Source of the DNA: Actinoplanes palleronii
Lineage (GTDB): Bacteria; Actinomycetota; Actinomycetes; Mycobacteriales; Micromonosporaceae
Length of the DNA stretch: 64,000 nucleotides
Assembly (NCBI RefSeq): GCF_016862315.1
Contig: NZ_BOMS01000014.1
Coordinates: 186,001 to 250,000 of the forward strand
Direction of reading: 5' to 3'
Shown here: in pieces, positions 42,625 to 53,500 of the stretch
How the letters are laid out: each line of letters starts with the position of its first letter
How positions within the stretch are numbered: position 1 is the first letter of the stretch
Made by a program: the position numbers and the translations under genes
Notes under the pieces: generated by a model
Told to the model about the DNA's origin: nothing
The model's input: the letters and a program-made list of their open reading frames with translations, nothing else
The model's database searches: none

Positions 42625-43383
42625 CTACCGCAAGGTGAGCGTGATCAGCGTGAGGGTCGTCGCCAGCTCGACGCAGGCGCCCAGGACGTCGCCGGTGATG
42701 CCGCCGAGGCGGCGGGTGGCGTGGCGGAGCAGCAGAAACACCGCGGCGAGGGCGATGGCGACCGCGAGGGGACCCTGCCAGGGGCGGTCCGGGAGCGCGG
42801 GGATCGCGGCGGCGCCGACGGCGGTCGCGGCGAGCAGGACGACCGGGAGCGGGACGGTGGCGGCGACCATCGCGCCCAGGCCGGACGGACGGGCCGGGGG
42901 GACGCCGCGGCGGCAGGCCAGCGAGAGGGCCAGGCGGCCGGTGGTCCAGGCGATCACTATCGGCCACCAGCCGAGGGTGGCGACGGCGGCAGCCTGGATC
43001 AGCACGGTGGTGGCGAGGGCCACCACCCCGAACGGCCCGATGTCCGGTTTTTTCATGATTTCCAGGGCGGCTGGGCCGGAGCGGTAGGAGCCGAGCGCGT
43101 CGACCGTGTCCGCCAGGCCGTCCAGGTGCAGGCCCCGGGTCAGCAGGGCGCCCGCGGCGACCGTCACGCCGGCCGCGACCAGGGCGGGCCCGCCGAGCGC
43201 CCGCAGACCCTCGTGGAGGCCGGCCAGGGTCAGGCCGAGCAGCAGGCCGACCAGTGGTGCGACGCTCATCGCGACGGCCGCGGCCGGCCGGTCGACCCGG
43301 CCGCCGCGCACCGGCAGGACGGTCAGGGTGGTGACCGCCAGCCGCACGCCGTCGGTGAACCTGCTGCCCGGTGCGTCGGTCAC
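42625..43383 (-). CDS. cobS: Adenosylcobinamide-GDP ribazoletransferase
   Basis: A 252-residue membrane enzyme that joins adenosylcobinamide-GDP with alpha-ribazole in the last steps of cobalamin assembly. It is mostly hydrophobic, with about six to seven helices, and carries the metal-binding acidic signature HLDGLADTVDALG near residue 90 and MKKPDIGPFGV after it. Its ATG overlaps the stop of cobUT as ATGA, so the nucleotide-loop genes form one operon. It converges on gcvT across the dispersed palindrome. Confidence 0.94.
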   Translation of the reverse strand: MTDAPGSRFTDGVRLAVTTLTVLPVRGGRVDRPAAAVAMSVAPLVGLLLGLTLAGLHEGLRALGGPALVAAGVTVAAGALLTRGLHLDGLADTVDALGSYRSGPAALEIMKKPDIGPFGVVALATTVLIQAAAVATLGWWPIVIAWTTGRLALSLACRRGVPPARPSGLGAMVAATVPLPVVLLAATAVGAAAIPALPDRPWQGPLAVAIALAAVFLLLRHATRRLGGITGDVLGACVELATTLTLITLTLR

Positions 43384-45362
43384 GATCGGCCGGCCGCGCC
43401 GCCTTCGGTCCCGTTGTCCACGGTCCGGAAGCTCACGGTCCGGTCGTCCGCTTCCACGTCCGCGTCAGCGCTCGCGCCGGCGGGGTTGCCGAATCCGGTG
43501 AGGCCGGTGACCACGGTGGCCTCGTCGTCGATGCCGCTGTCGTCGTTGTCCCCGAAGCCGGCGCCCTCGTCGTCGTCCGTGTCATCGCTGTCGTCGTCGG
43601 ACAGGCCGGCGTCGCCGTGCTCGGACAGCAGGGCCGGGTGCACCGGCAGCGCCGCGGCCAGGCCCAGCGCGGTGCGCAGCAGCGGCAGCGCCGCCAGCGC
43701 GTTCGCGCCCTCACCCAGGTCCAGGCCGAGCTCCAGCACCGGGGTCAGGCCGAGCACGTCCGCGCCCTGCTTGACCAGCGCCAGCGTGCCCGCCTCGGGC
43801 AGCAGGCACCAGTGCCGGGTCTGCCCGGCCAGGTCCCGGGCGACGAGCCCGGCGGCGATCCCGAGCGGGCCGTCGAGCAGCACCGGCACGCGCCGGGCGG
43901 CCGCGCCCAGCAGCAGGCCGGTGGCGACCGCCAGGTCCAGGCCGCCGATCTCGCGGAGGATGTCGGTGGCGCCGCGCGGCTCCTGGCGGATCCGGTGCAG
44001 GGCGTCCCGGATCGCGGCGCAGCGGATCATCCAGGAGTGGTCGTCGAACCGCCCGCCGGGCAGCAGCACCCGGGGCAGCGTGGCGGCGGCCTCGGCGCCG
44101 GTGGTGGCGGCGAGCACGGCGGTCGCCGCGGCTTCGACACCGACGCCGATCCCGGCCAGCAGCAGCGCGTCCCGGCCGGCGTCGGCCGCCTCGTCGGCGA
44201 GCTGCCAGCCCTGCCGCAGCGCGGCCTCGACCGCGCCGGCCCCGGCGACCGGGCCGTCCTCCATCGCGCCGGAGTCGCCGACCCGCAGCACGGCGATGTC
44301 CGCGCCGGCCTGACCGGCCAGCCGGCCCAGCAGTCCGGTGCCGAGCTCGGTCTCGGCGACCCGTCGTTCGGCGTCGTCCGGGTCGGCGCCGGCCGCGGCC
44401 CCGCCGGCGTGCTTGCCGGAGATGACCACGACCCGGACCGACGACCACGGGCGCGGGCTGGTGGTGTCCTGGGTGGCGGCGGCGAACTCGATCGCCTCGC
44501 CGAGCATGCCCAGCCCGGCGCCGGGCAGGTCGATCATGCCGAGGCGTTCCCGGGCCTCCGGGCCGGCGTCGCTGCTCGGCAGCGGCAGGTCCATGCCCGG
44601 CTCGATCTTGGTGAGCCCGGAGTTGACCAGCGGGAGGTACATGGTGGTGCCGCTGAACGCGTCCGGTTTCTCGGTGGGCAGCACCAGGGCTTCGGTGGGC
44701 GCCTCGACGAACGACGGGTCCGCCGGGGGAGTGACGAAGGTCGGCGGCGGGGGCGGTGCCGGGGTGGCGGTGGCTTGCGGCGCGGGCCGCGGGGCAGCCG
44801 TGACGACCGGCTCGGCCGTCTTCTCCTTCAACCAGACCGGCTGACCGGCGACCACCAGCACCACGCGGTCACACGCGTCGGCCAGCGCCTGGTTGGTCGT
44901 GCCCAGCGCGTCGGTGAACGCGCGCCCGACCGGCGTCATCGGCACCAGCGCGAGGCCTACCTCCGGGCTGACCAGCACGATCCGTGCCGGGCAGCCGCGC
45001 ACCGCCTCGGCCAGCGCGGTCACGTCGGCCTCGTCGTCGTTCGGCTGGCGGGCCGGGTCGAGCACCGAGGCCACCCAGCCGCCCAGGTCGTCGACGAGCA
45101 GCGTCTCGTCCGGCTTCGCCTCGGCCAGCAGCTCGGTGAGCCGGGCCGGGTCACCGGCGGTCTCCTCGGTCGACCAGGACTGTGGCCGGCGCCGCTGATG
45201 CTCCTCGATCCGGGCCAGCCACTCCGGATCGTCCTCACCGCCGATCGCGGTGGCGACGTACCGCACCGTCGGCGCGTCTGCCACCAGCGATTCGGCGAAC
45301 GCGGATTTGCCGGAGCGGATCCCGCCGAGCACCAGGACCGTGTTCCACCGATCTTCGGACAT
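43380..45362 (-). CDS. CobU-CobT fusion protein
   Basis: A 660-residue two-part enzyme. Residues 1-180 are CobU, the adenosylcobinamide kinase/guanylyltransferase, with P-loop GGIRSGKS at 13-20 and the LVSPEVGLALVPMTP loop. A Pro/Ala linker (about 180-280) leads to a CobT-like NaMN:dimethylbenzimidazole phosphoribosyltransferase domain (about 285-590), recognised by LGMLGEAIEFAA near its start and ELGLDLGEGANALAALPLLR near its end. Where CobT usually has A/GDHGV, this protein reads GKHAGG, so that part is altered. The C-terminal ~70 residues are a highly acidic tail. It is coupled to cobS and divergent from the 65-residue gene. No cobalamin riboswitch fits in the 82-bp upstream gap. Confidence 0.88.
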   Translation of the reverse strand: MSEDRWNTVLVLGGIRSGKSAFAESLVADAPTVRYVATAIGGEDDPEWLARIEEHQRRRPQSWSTEETAGDPARLTELLAEAKPDETLLVDDLGGWVASVLDPARQPNDDEADVTALAEAVRGCPARIVLVSPEVGLALVPMTPVGRAFTDALGTTNQALADACDRVVLVVAGQPVWLKEKTAEPVVTAAPRPAPQATATPAPPPPPTFVTPPADPSFVEAPTEALVLPTEKPDAFSGTTMYLPLVNSGLTKIEPGMDLPLPSSDAGPEARERLGMIDLPGAGLGMLGEAIEFAAATQDTTSPRPWSSVRVVVISGKHAGGAAAGADPDDAERRVAETELGTGLLGRLAGQAGADIAVLRVGDSGAMEDGPVAGAGAVEAALRQGWQLADEAADAGRDALLLAGIGVGVEAAATAVLAATTGAEAAATLPRVLLPGGRFDDHSWMIRCAAIRDALHRIRQEPRGATDILREIGGLDLAVATGLLLGAAARRVPVLLDGPLGIAAGLVARDLAGQTRHWCLLPEAGTLALVKQGADVLGLTPVLELGLDLGEGANALAALPLLRTALGLAAALPVHPALLSEHGDAGLSDDDSDDTDDDEGAGFGDNDDSGIDDEATVVTGLTGFGNPAGASADADVEADDRTVSFRTVDNGTEGGAAGRS

Positions 45363-45444
45363 GCCCCGTACCTTAAAGCCGGGACGCACACGCGCACGCC
45401 GTAGGGTGGAAGGCCACCGACGTACGACGTGAGGGGGCGGCTCA

Positions 45445-45642
45445 ATGCCGTGGAGTTGGCGGTACGAAGACGTCGACGGCAAATCGGTCGACTTGCCGAC
45501 CGAGACGTTCAGCAGCCAGGCCGATGCGGAGTCCTGGATCGGCCAGGAGTGGCGTCAGTTGCAGTCGAACGGAGTCAGTACGGTCATCCTGGTCGAGGAC
45601 GATCGGGTCGACTATCAGATGAGCCTGCAGTCGGCGGAGTGA
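45445..45642 (+). CDS. Tiny conserved acidic protein
   Basis: A 65-residue acidic protein (starting MPWSWRYEDVDG) behind a GAGGGGG ribosome binding site. It has a Trp-rich start and a simple beta-alpha-beta pattern (SQADAESWIGQEWRQL, STVILVEDD). Proteins of this kind are widespread in actinobacteria, without known function. It is one base upstream of the site-2 protease gene and probably co-translated with it. Confidence 0.8.
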   Translation: MPWSWRYEDVDGKSVDLPTETFSSQADAESWIGQEWRQLQSNGVSTVILVEDDRVDYQMSLQSAE

Positions 45643-45643
45643 C

Positions 45644-46465
45644 GTGACCTACGAACCGGTCTACACGCGCACCCCTCGGAACGCGTTCATCCCGAGCCCG
45701 GTCTTCGTCGCCATCGTCGCGGTCTTCGCGGTGAGCGGCGTCCTCACCTGGTCCCGGTACGGCAACGTCGGGTTCGACGTGTTCCTGTTCGTGATCTCCG
45801 GCTGGCTGATCTCGCTCTGCCTGCACGAGTACGCGCACGCGGTTGCGGCGTACTTCTCCGGTGACCTGACCGTGGCCGAGCGCGGCTACCTGCGGCTCAA
45901 CCCGTTGAAGTACACGCACCCGCTGCTCTCCATCGTGCTGCCGGTGGTCGTGGTGATCCTGGGCGGCATCGGCCTGCCCGGCGGCGCCGTCTGGGTCGAC
46001 CACCGGTACATCAACAGCAAGATCAAGGATTCACTGATCAGTGCGGCAGGGCCGCTCACCAACGTGATCCTCGCGGTGGTGGCGGCCGTGCCGTTCCTGT
46101 TCGGCCTGGGACCGGATCTCCTCGACACCGGCACCCGGCTGGTGGTCTACACCGATCATCCGGAGTTCTGGCAGGCGCTCTCGGTGGTGGTCTTCCTGCA
46201 GATCACCGCGAGCGTGCTGAACCTGCTGCCCATCCCGGGCCTGGACGGTGGAAGCATCGTCCGGCCCTGGATGAGCCCGGCGTACCGGCGGGCCTGGGAC
46301 ATGTGCGCCCCGTTCGGGTTCCTGCTGCTCTTCGTCGCGCTCTGGCAGACCGACCTCGGCATCTACTTCTCCGACCTGGTGATCTGGATCGGCGAACGCC
46401 TGGGCCTCGATCGAAACCTGATCGCCAGCGGCTTCGAGCTGATGCGCTTCTGGAGCAGTAGTTAG
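45644..46465 (+). CDS. Site-2 protease family (M50) membrane metalloprotease
   Basis: A 273-residue membrane protein with about six hydrophobic helices. The zinc motif is HEYAH in the second helix (about residue 60) and the third-ligand motif is NLLPIPGLDGG (about 195). This is the M50 layout of enzymes that cut within membranes or of their rhomboid-like relatives without a PDZ domain. The substrate is unknown; in other actinobacteria relatives cut anti-sigma factors. The GTG at 45644 follows the 65-residue gene with one base between. It converges on the aldo/keto reductase gene. Confidence 0.88.
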   Translation: MTYEPVYTRTPRNAFIPSPVFVAIVAVFAVSGVLTWSRYGNVGFDVFLFVISGWLISLCLHEYAHAVAAYFSGDLTVAERGYLRLNPLKYTHPLLSIVLPVVVVILGGIGLPGGAVWVDHRYINSKIKDSLISAAGPLTNVILAVVAAVPFLFGLGPDLLDTGTRLVVYTDHPEFWQALSVVVFLQITASVLNLLPIPGLDGGSIVRPWMSPAYRRAWDMCAPFGFLLLFVALWQTDLGIYFSDLVIWIGERLGLDRNLIASGFELMRFWSSS

Positions 46466-46485
46466 TCCGGGCTAGGAACCGGTGC

Positions 46486-47484
46486 TCACGGCCGCTTCGA
46501 TGGGCTGGTCGTGAGCGCCGGATCCCGGGTGACGACCGGGTCGACGATCTCGTCGATCGCCTTGAGCAGCCCGTCGTCCAGCTTCACCCCGGACGCCTTG
46601 ACGTTGTCCCGGACCTGCTCCGGCCGGGACGCACCGATGATCGCCGCGGACACGTTCGGGTTGTGCAGCACCCAGGCCACCGCGAGCTGGGCCATGGTCA
46701 GCCCGGCCTCGTCGGCCAGCGGCTGCAGCCGGGCGACCGCGTTCAGCACGTCGTCCTCGAGCCATCGGGCGATGAAGGTCGCACCGGACTTCTCGTCGGT
46801 GGCCCGCGACCCGGCCGGCGGCTGCGCACCCGCCTTGTACTTGCCGGACAGCACCCCCTGCGCCAGCGGCGACCAGACGATCTGCCCCAGGCCCAGCTCC
46901 TGCGACGCCGGCACCACCTCGGCCTCGATCACCCGCCACAGCATCGAGTACTGCGGCTGGTTCGACACCAGCCGGATCTTCAGTTCGTCGGCGAGCGGCT
47001 TCGCGGCCCGGATCTCCGCGGCGCTCCACTCGGACACCCCGATGTAGTGCGTCTTGCCCCGGTGCACCACGTCGGCGAACGCCTCCATGGTCTCCTCGAG
47101 CGGCGTGTGGTGATCGAACCGGTGCGCCTGGTAGAGGTCCACGTAGTCGGTGCCGAGCCGCCGCAGCGAGCCGTCGATCGAGCTCATGATGTGCTTGCGG
47201 GACAGGCCGCTGTCGTTCTGGCCCGGCCCGGTCCGCCAGTACACCTTCGTGAAGATCTCCAGGCCGTCGCGCCGCTCGTCCTTCAGCGCCCGGCCCAGCA
47301 CCTCTTCGGCGCGGGTGCCGGCGTAGACGTCGGCGGTGTCGAACGTGGTGATCCCGGAATCCAGCGCCGCGCGCACACAGGCGAGCGCGGCGTCCTCCTC
47401 CACCTGGGACCCGTGGGTGATCCAGTTGCCGTAGGCGATCTCACTGACCAGCAGGCCGGAACGGCCGAGATGACGAAACTCCAT
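46486..47484 (-). CDS. Aldo/keto reductase
   Basis: A 332-residue TIM-barrel NADPH-dependent oxidoreductase of the potassium-channel beta-subunit/YghZ-like group. The tetrad residues are recognisable as Asp and Tyr in FDTADVYAGTRAEEVLG, Lys in EIFTKV and His in YQAHRFD. The C-terminal cofactor segment (AAIIGASRPEQVRDN) is typical. The physiological substrate cannot be told from sequence. It lies 21 bp downstream of the giant WG-repeat gene on the same strand and may be co-transcribed with it. Confidence 0.92.
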   Translation of the reverse strand: MEFRHLGRSGLLVSEIAYGNWITHGSQVEEDAALACVRAALDSGITTFDTADVYAGTRAEEVLGRALKDERRDGLEIFTKVYWRTGPGQNDSGLSRKHIMSSIDGSLRRLGTDYVDLYQAHRFDHHTPLEETMEAFADVVHRGKTHYIGVSEWSAAEIRAAKPLADELKIRLVSNQPQYSMLWRVIEAEVVPASQELGLGQIVWSPLAQGVLSGKYKAGAQPPAGSRATDEKSGATFIARWLEDDVLNAVARLQPLADEAGLTMAQLAVAWVLHNPNVSAAIIGASRPEQVRDNVKASGVKLDDGLLKAIDEIVDPVVTRDPALTTSPSKRP

Positions 47485-47505
47485 CCCCCGACCCTATCCA
47501 CCGCC

Positions 47506-50500
47506 TCAGAGGACCGGCCGGACCTCCGGGCGCAGCAGCTCCACCTGTTCGATCGCGTCCGCCCGCTCCACGTACCGGGTCTCCACCAGCGGCTCGCCCT
47601 GCCGGTCCAGCGCACCCCAGCGCCCCGCCTCGTCGGCGATCAGGAACGCCGACGGGTGCAGCACCACGGCCTTGTGCACCGGCGGGACCACCGGCTGACC
47701 GGTCCGGTCCACCACTCCGGCGCCGGCTTCCGCCTCGACCACGGCCAGGCCCTCGTCGCTGAACCCGTCGATCGGCCCGCCGGCGCTGAGCACCGTGGCG
47801 AACTGCCGGTACTTCGGCTGCACCACGATCCGCCCGTGCCGGTCGACGGCGCCCCACCCGCCGGCCCGCCGGAACAGCGCCAGCCCGCGCCGGAACGGCC
47901 GTACGTCCTCGAAGCCCCCCGGCACCACCAGCCGGTTGGCCCGGTCGATCGCCGACCAGCCACCCTCGGCGTCCCGGGTCACCCAGGCCAGCCCTTCGGC
48001 GAACCGGTCGGCCGCGAGGTACCCGGAGTCGGCGCCGATCAGCACCGTCCCGGACGGGTCGATCAGTTCCCAGGCCGGCGACTCGGGGCGGCGCACCCAG
48101 GCCACCCCTTCGGCGAACGGCTGCGCCTGGGCGTACCTCGGCTCGACTGCCGCCGCGTACCCCCAGAGGCCGGTGCCGTCGTCGGTCAACGGCGTCGGCG
48201 CGGCCGGCAGCCCGAGCACCTCGTCGCGGCTGCGCGGGTACGGCCCCCAGCCCTCACCGGACCGCCGGGAGATCACGTCGAGGGCCAGCTCGATCCGTTC
48301 CACCAGCTCCGGGTCACGGTTCTGGCACAGGTCCAGGGCCCGCTCGAAGTGGTTCACCGCCTCCAGGAACCGCCCCTGCTCGAACGCCGACCGTCCGGCC
48401 ATCTCGCGGATCTCCGCGCGGGTCCGGGCCGGCAGCTCCGGCGTGTCGGCCTGCGCGTAGAGCCGGTCCGCCTCGTCGAATTCGGTCCGCCACTGCAGCA
48501 CGTGCGCCAGCCGGGTCTGCGCGACCGACACCGTCCGCGCCTCACCGCTCGCCTCGGCGTGCCGCAGCGCCTCACGCCCGTCGGCGAGCGCGTCGTCCAG
48601 CTCACCGAGCACCCGCGAGACGACCGCGCGCAGGCTGAGCAGCCCGGCCCGGACGTTGTCCCGCTCGGCGAACTCCAGCCGGTCGCTGAGCCGGTCGGCG
48701 AGGTCACCGAGCCGGTCCGGGTCCGCCACCTGCTCCCGCAAGGTCTGCGGATCGAACATCCAGGGGTAGGCGGCCAGGATCTCCTCCGGGTCCGCCCGCC
48801 GCCGGTCCGCCGGGGCGTGCTGGTCCCGGCGCTGCCGGATCGGCGCGGCGTCCGCCTCGCCTTCCAAGATCTTTCCGGTACGGACGTCCGCTTTCCCGGC
48901 ACGGGTGTCTGCGTGCCCGGCCACCGCTTCGGCTTTTCCGGTACGGATGTCAGCGTGCCCCGGCGCCGCTTCGATTTTTTCGGTACGGACGTCAGCGCGC
49001 TCGGGCGCCGGTTCGGTGGCCGTCTGCGCCGCTTCTGCGGTCGCGGGGTGCCCCGGGGTCACGATCGGCGCTGCCGGCGCTGCCACCGCGATCTCAGCCG
49101 CCTCGTGACCGGTGCCCGCCGTCGTGGCGTCGTCGTCGATCGACGCGGACGCGCTGTCCGTTCCGCCGGCCACCGTGGCGTCCACGATGGTCGGGACGGC
49201 GGCGGACGTCTCGGCCGCAGTGTCGTCGGTGAGTGTTCTGACCGGCACGGTCTCGCTGTGGTGGTGCGCAGTGGTCGACCCCGGAGCGGACGTGTCATCC
49301 GCGTCCCCGGACGCCGGTCCCGCACCAGCACTCACCGCGCCGGCCGAGACGCCGCCGTCCCGAACGCCCTCACCCGCCGGACCAGCCTGCGCCAGTCCGT
49401 CCCCGACGGCCTCCGCGGTGTCCGTCCAGGCGGTGGCGCCGGCCTCAGCGGTCGCGCCGGCTTCAGTGATCGTGCCGGATATGGGGGTCGCGCCGGCCTC
49501 AGCGGTCGCGGCCGCCCGGGCCACGATCAGCGGCATCGCCACGGTCGGCGACGCGAACTCGTCCCCCGCCGCCAACTTCCAGCCCTCGGTGCCGGGAGCA
49601 GCCGTCGCTTCGTCCGCCGCACTCTCCGCGACAGCGGGTGCCGCGTGTCCGGCGGTGTCCGCTGTCCGGTCCGCCGCGCTCCCGCCGTGCTCCGCAGCAG
49701 CGACAACCTCATGATCGGTATCGGCCTCGAGATCATCCCCAGCGACCAGGCTGCGATCGATGGAGACAGTCACCACGTGCTCGCCGTCGACGTCCGCCGA
49801 CGGCATCGCGCCGGTGGCCGAGTCGTCTCGCCCGGACACCGTGGAGCTGGCTTGCTCCGCCCACCCGGCGACCGCGGTGCTGGCCGGGTTCTCCCAGCCG
49901 GCGACCGCAGCCACCGGCAACGTCTCATCCGCCACGAACCCGACCGGCAGCGCCGCACCCGAGACCGGAGCGATGCGGCCGAGGTCCGCCCGCGCGCCGG
50001 CAGGCTCGTCGGCAGCCGGGCTTGCGCCCAGTTCCGAGTCGCCCCCGGCCGCTCCGGAGAATTCGGCCGCCCGCTCGTGCCGCCCCGCCCGCTCGCCGAG
50101 CGTGTCCTGCTCGTGCCGTCCGGCCTGCTTGCCGAGCGTGCCCTGCTCGTGGCGACCGGCCTGCTCGCCGAGCGTGCCCTGCTCGTGGCGACCAGCCTGC
50201 TCGCCGAGCGTGCCCTGCTCGTGGCGGCCGGGCCGCGGCTCTGCTGCTCCGTCCCGCGCGTCATCTGCGATGCCGGTGTCCAGAGCCTGCTGATCAATGC
50301 CGGTCAGAAGCTCTTGATCATCGTCCATCCGCGCGTGGCTGTGGCTCTCGCCCGTGGTCCAGCCAGCCGGAGCCTCGGCGGCGGGGAGGCTCGCCGCCGC
50401 GGCGGCGACGGCCGCCGCCTCGATGTCCGCCACAACCGTGGTTGCACCGGTCGCCGGGCCGACGGCCGCGGGCGCGTCGACGTTCGTGACCCCGGGCGCT

Positions 50501-53500
50501 GTCGCAGCGGTGTTCGCGGACCCCAGCGGGGTCTCGGCGGTGCTCGCGGAAGCCGCCGAGGTCTCGGCGGTGCTCGCAGAGCCCGGCGTGGGCTCAGTGG
50601 TGCTGTCGTCGGCAGTCCCGCTGCCGGCCTGGGCTTCGCTGGCTTCTGCCTCGGTCGCCTCGGCGTCGTCCTCGTCGACGGGCTGTGCGAACCAGCCGGC
50701 CGGTGGCACCGGGATCTCCTCCGGAACGATCGTCTCGGGGACGGCCAGCGGTGAGGTGTCCGGTACCGGCGTTTCCGCGCCGAGCCCGCTCATCGACAGC
50801 AGCCAACCCAGCCCGCGCGGCCCCTCGCCGGATTCCGGCTCGGCAACCGGCTGCGCAGAACCGGGCGCTCCGGTGACCGGCGCACTCGCCTCCGCGAACG
50901 GCACACCGGTGACCGGCTCGACCGCTTCCGCAAACGGCAGCCCGGTGACCGGCGCGTTCGCCGGAATGAACGACGGCCCGCGTGCCGGTGCGTCGGCCGG
51001 GGTGAACGACGGCCCGCTGACCGGCGCACCGGTGACCGGGGCAGTCGCCGCTGCCGGCGGCACGACCGAACCGGCGCGGCGCGGATCGATCGCCTGGGTG
51101 CGGTCCTCCGGCGGCAGGTTGCCGTGCGGTCCCTGGTTGCCCAGGTCGACCCGCCGGTGAGTGCGCTCGTCCGGAACCGCCGGACCCGCCACCTGCTCGC
51201 GCGGGGCGGTCTCGGCCGGGCCGGCGCGGCGCGGGTCGAAGCTCGGCGTATACGCCTGTTCGTGCAGACCGGACGCGCCGAGGTCCGCGCGCCGCGGGTC
51301 GAGCGGCCGGGTCGGCTCGTCGCCGGGTGCGGGCGCTGCCGGGTCGACCGGCCGGGCCGGAGCGGGCCGGGTCGGCTGACCGGTGCGGCGCAGGTCCAGC
51401 GGCCGGGTGCGCTCCTCGGAGTCGTGCTCGTAACCCTGAGCCGCACCGACGTCGCCACTCTGCTCCGCACGGCGCGGATCCGCCGCCCGGAACCCACCGT
51501 CCGGCCCCGGCCCACCGAATCCCGAACCCTGACCGGTGAAGCTCGTGCTCGGAGCGGACCCCTGGCCGGCGAAGCCCGCACCTGGAGCGGACCCCTGGCT
51601 GGCGAATCCCGAGGCAGGCACAGCGCCCGGACCTGCGGACCCCTGGCTGGCGAAGCCCGCACCTGGAGCGGACCCCTGGCCGGCGAATCCCGAGGCCGGC
51701 ACGACGCCCGGACCTGCGGACCCCTGGCCGGCGAAACCCGAGGCCGGCATCGCGCCCGGGCCCGCGGTGCCGGAGCCCGGCGCGGCCACGCCGGAGACCG
51801 GCGCCGAGGAGACGCCGGAGACCGGCGCCGCGGCGATGCCGGAAACGGGCGCATTGCCGGGAATCTGACCGGCGAGACCCGACACCGGGGCGTTGCCCGG
51901 CATCGAACCGGCGCCACCCGAGACAGGGGCGTTGCCCGGAACCGAGCCGGCGAAGCCGGATACCGGGGCGTTGACTGGGACATAACCGGCGAAGCCGGAC
52001 ACCGGAGCGTTGCCCGGGACCTGACCGGCGACGCCCGAGACGGGTGCCGAGGTCATGCCCGAGACCGGTGCGGCGGCGATGCCGGAGACCGGTGCCGAGG
52101 CGATGCCGGAGACAGGGGCGGCGGCGATGCCGGAGACCGGCTGGTTGGCCGCCCACGAGGAGTCGCGGCCGTAGCCTCCCGGCGCGACCGGCCCGGAGAC
52201 CGGGGCGACCGGAGCCTGGCCAGGCTGGCCATATCCCTGGCCCGGATTGACGGGAACCTGACCCGGCTGACCGGGCTGACCGGGCTGACCAGGACGGCCG
52301 GGCATGACCGGCGGCTGCCCCGGGGTGGCCGGGTAGGACGCGGCCGGCGGCATGGCCGGCTGCTGCGGCGTCATCCGCGTCGGCTGGGCCGCCGGACGGG
52401 ACGGCGCCGGGCTGTTCCGGTCCTGCGGAACGGGGCGCAGATCGAACGGCGCCTCCGGCGTCCGCCCGCCGTCGCGGGTGGGCCGGGCCGGGAACGCATC
52501 CGGCGGAACGGGCCGGGCACTGCCATAGGTCGGCGCGGCCGGCGACATCGGTCGCGGGTCGGCGCGGGGATCGACCCGCGGGTCGGTGCCGGGACGCGGA
52601 ACGGCCTGCTCCGGAGTCGGCCAGGGCACACCCGGCGCACCGGGTGCACCAGGCGCGACCGGGCCGCCGGGCTGCTCGCCCGCCGGTCGCCGGACCTGGA
52701 AACCGGAATCCTGCTCACGGCCCTGCCCAGGCGCAAACCCGGCAGGTCCCCCGAAACGGGACTGCGAAGTACCTTGCTGACGTTCCGGGCCCGGAGCGGG
52801 CGACACCGGGCCACGAGGGCCGTTCGGCGCCTGCGCGCCACCGCGGACCGGCGGAATCGGCCCACCCTGCTGGCCCGGCCCGAAGTCCGGACGTCCGGCC
52901 GGCGACACCGGCCGTGGACCGTGCCCGGGCGCGTCACCGCGCTCCCACTGCTGCGGGCCGCGTGGCTCCTGCTGCCCGCCCCAGTTCTCCGGCCCGCGCT
53001 GCGGCGATCCGGGCTGCTGAGACCCCTGCTGAGCGCCGCGCTGCGGCAGACCGGACTGCTGCCCCGGCTGCTGTTGCGCGCCACGTTGCGGCAACCCGGA
53101 CTGCTGCCCGGGCTGCTGCTGACCGAACTGTCCGGGCTGCTGCTGACCGGATTGCCCAGGCTGTGGGTAACCGGGTTGCTGCTGACCGGGCTGACCGGGC
53201 TGACCGGGCTGACCGGGCTGACCGGGCTGACCGGGCTGCGGGTAACCGGCCTGCCCAGGCTGCGGGTAACCGGGTTGCTGCTGTCCGGTTTGTCCAGACT
53301 GCGAAAAGCCGGGCTGACCGGGTTGCGGAAAACCGGGCTGACCGGGCTGCGAAAAGCCGGGCTGCTGCGGACCGGGACCACGACGCGGCCCGTCCTGCTG
53401 CTGCCCAGGCCCGCGCGCCGCCCCCGGCGCCGGATAACCGGGCTGCTGGCCGGGCGAGACCGGCGCCGCCGACCCCGGCACCCGGGCATGTCCGGGCGTC

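Noticed and set aside
45363..45444. Cobalamin riboswitch upstream of cobUT.
   Set aside because: The divergent gap is only 82 bp, too short for the ~200-nt element, and no B12-box-like sequence is visible.
50080..50240. 36-bp-period repeats that could look like a CRISPR array.
   Set aside because: They are contiguous in-frame repeats coding [12 protein letters not shown] inside the giant WG protein, with no spacers and no cas genes.
53100..53340. Tandem CCGGGCTGA-type repeats, considered as a satellite or origin iterons.
   Set aside because: They are in-frame Gln-Pro-Gly codons of the giant protein, and no replication gene or DnaA-box cluster is nearby.
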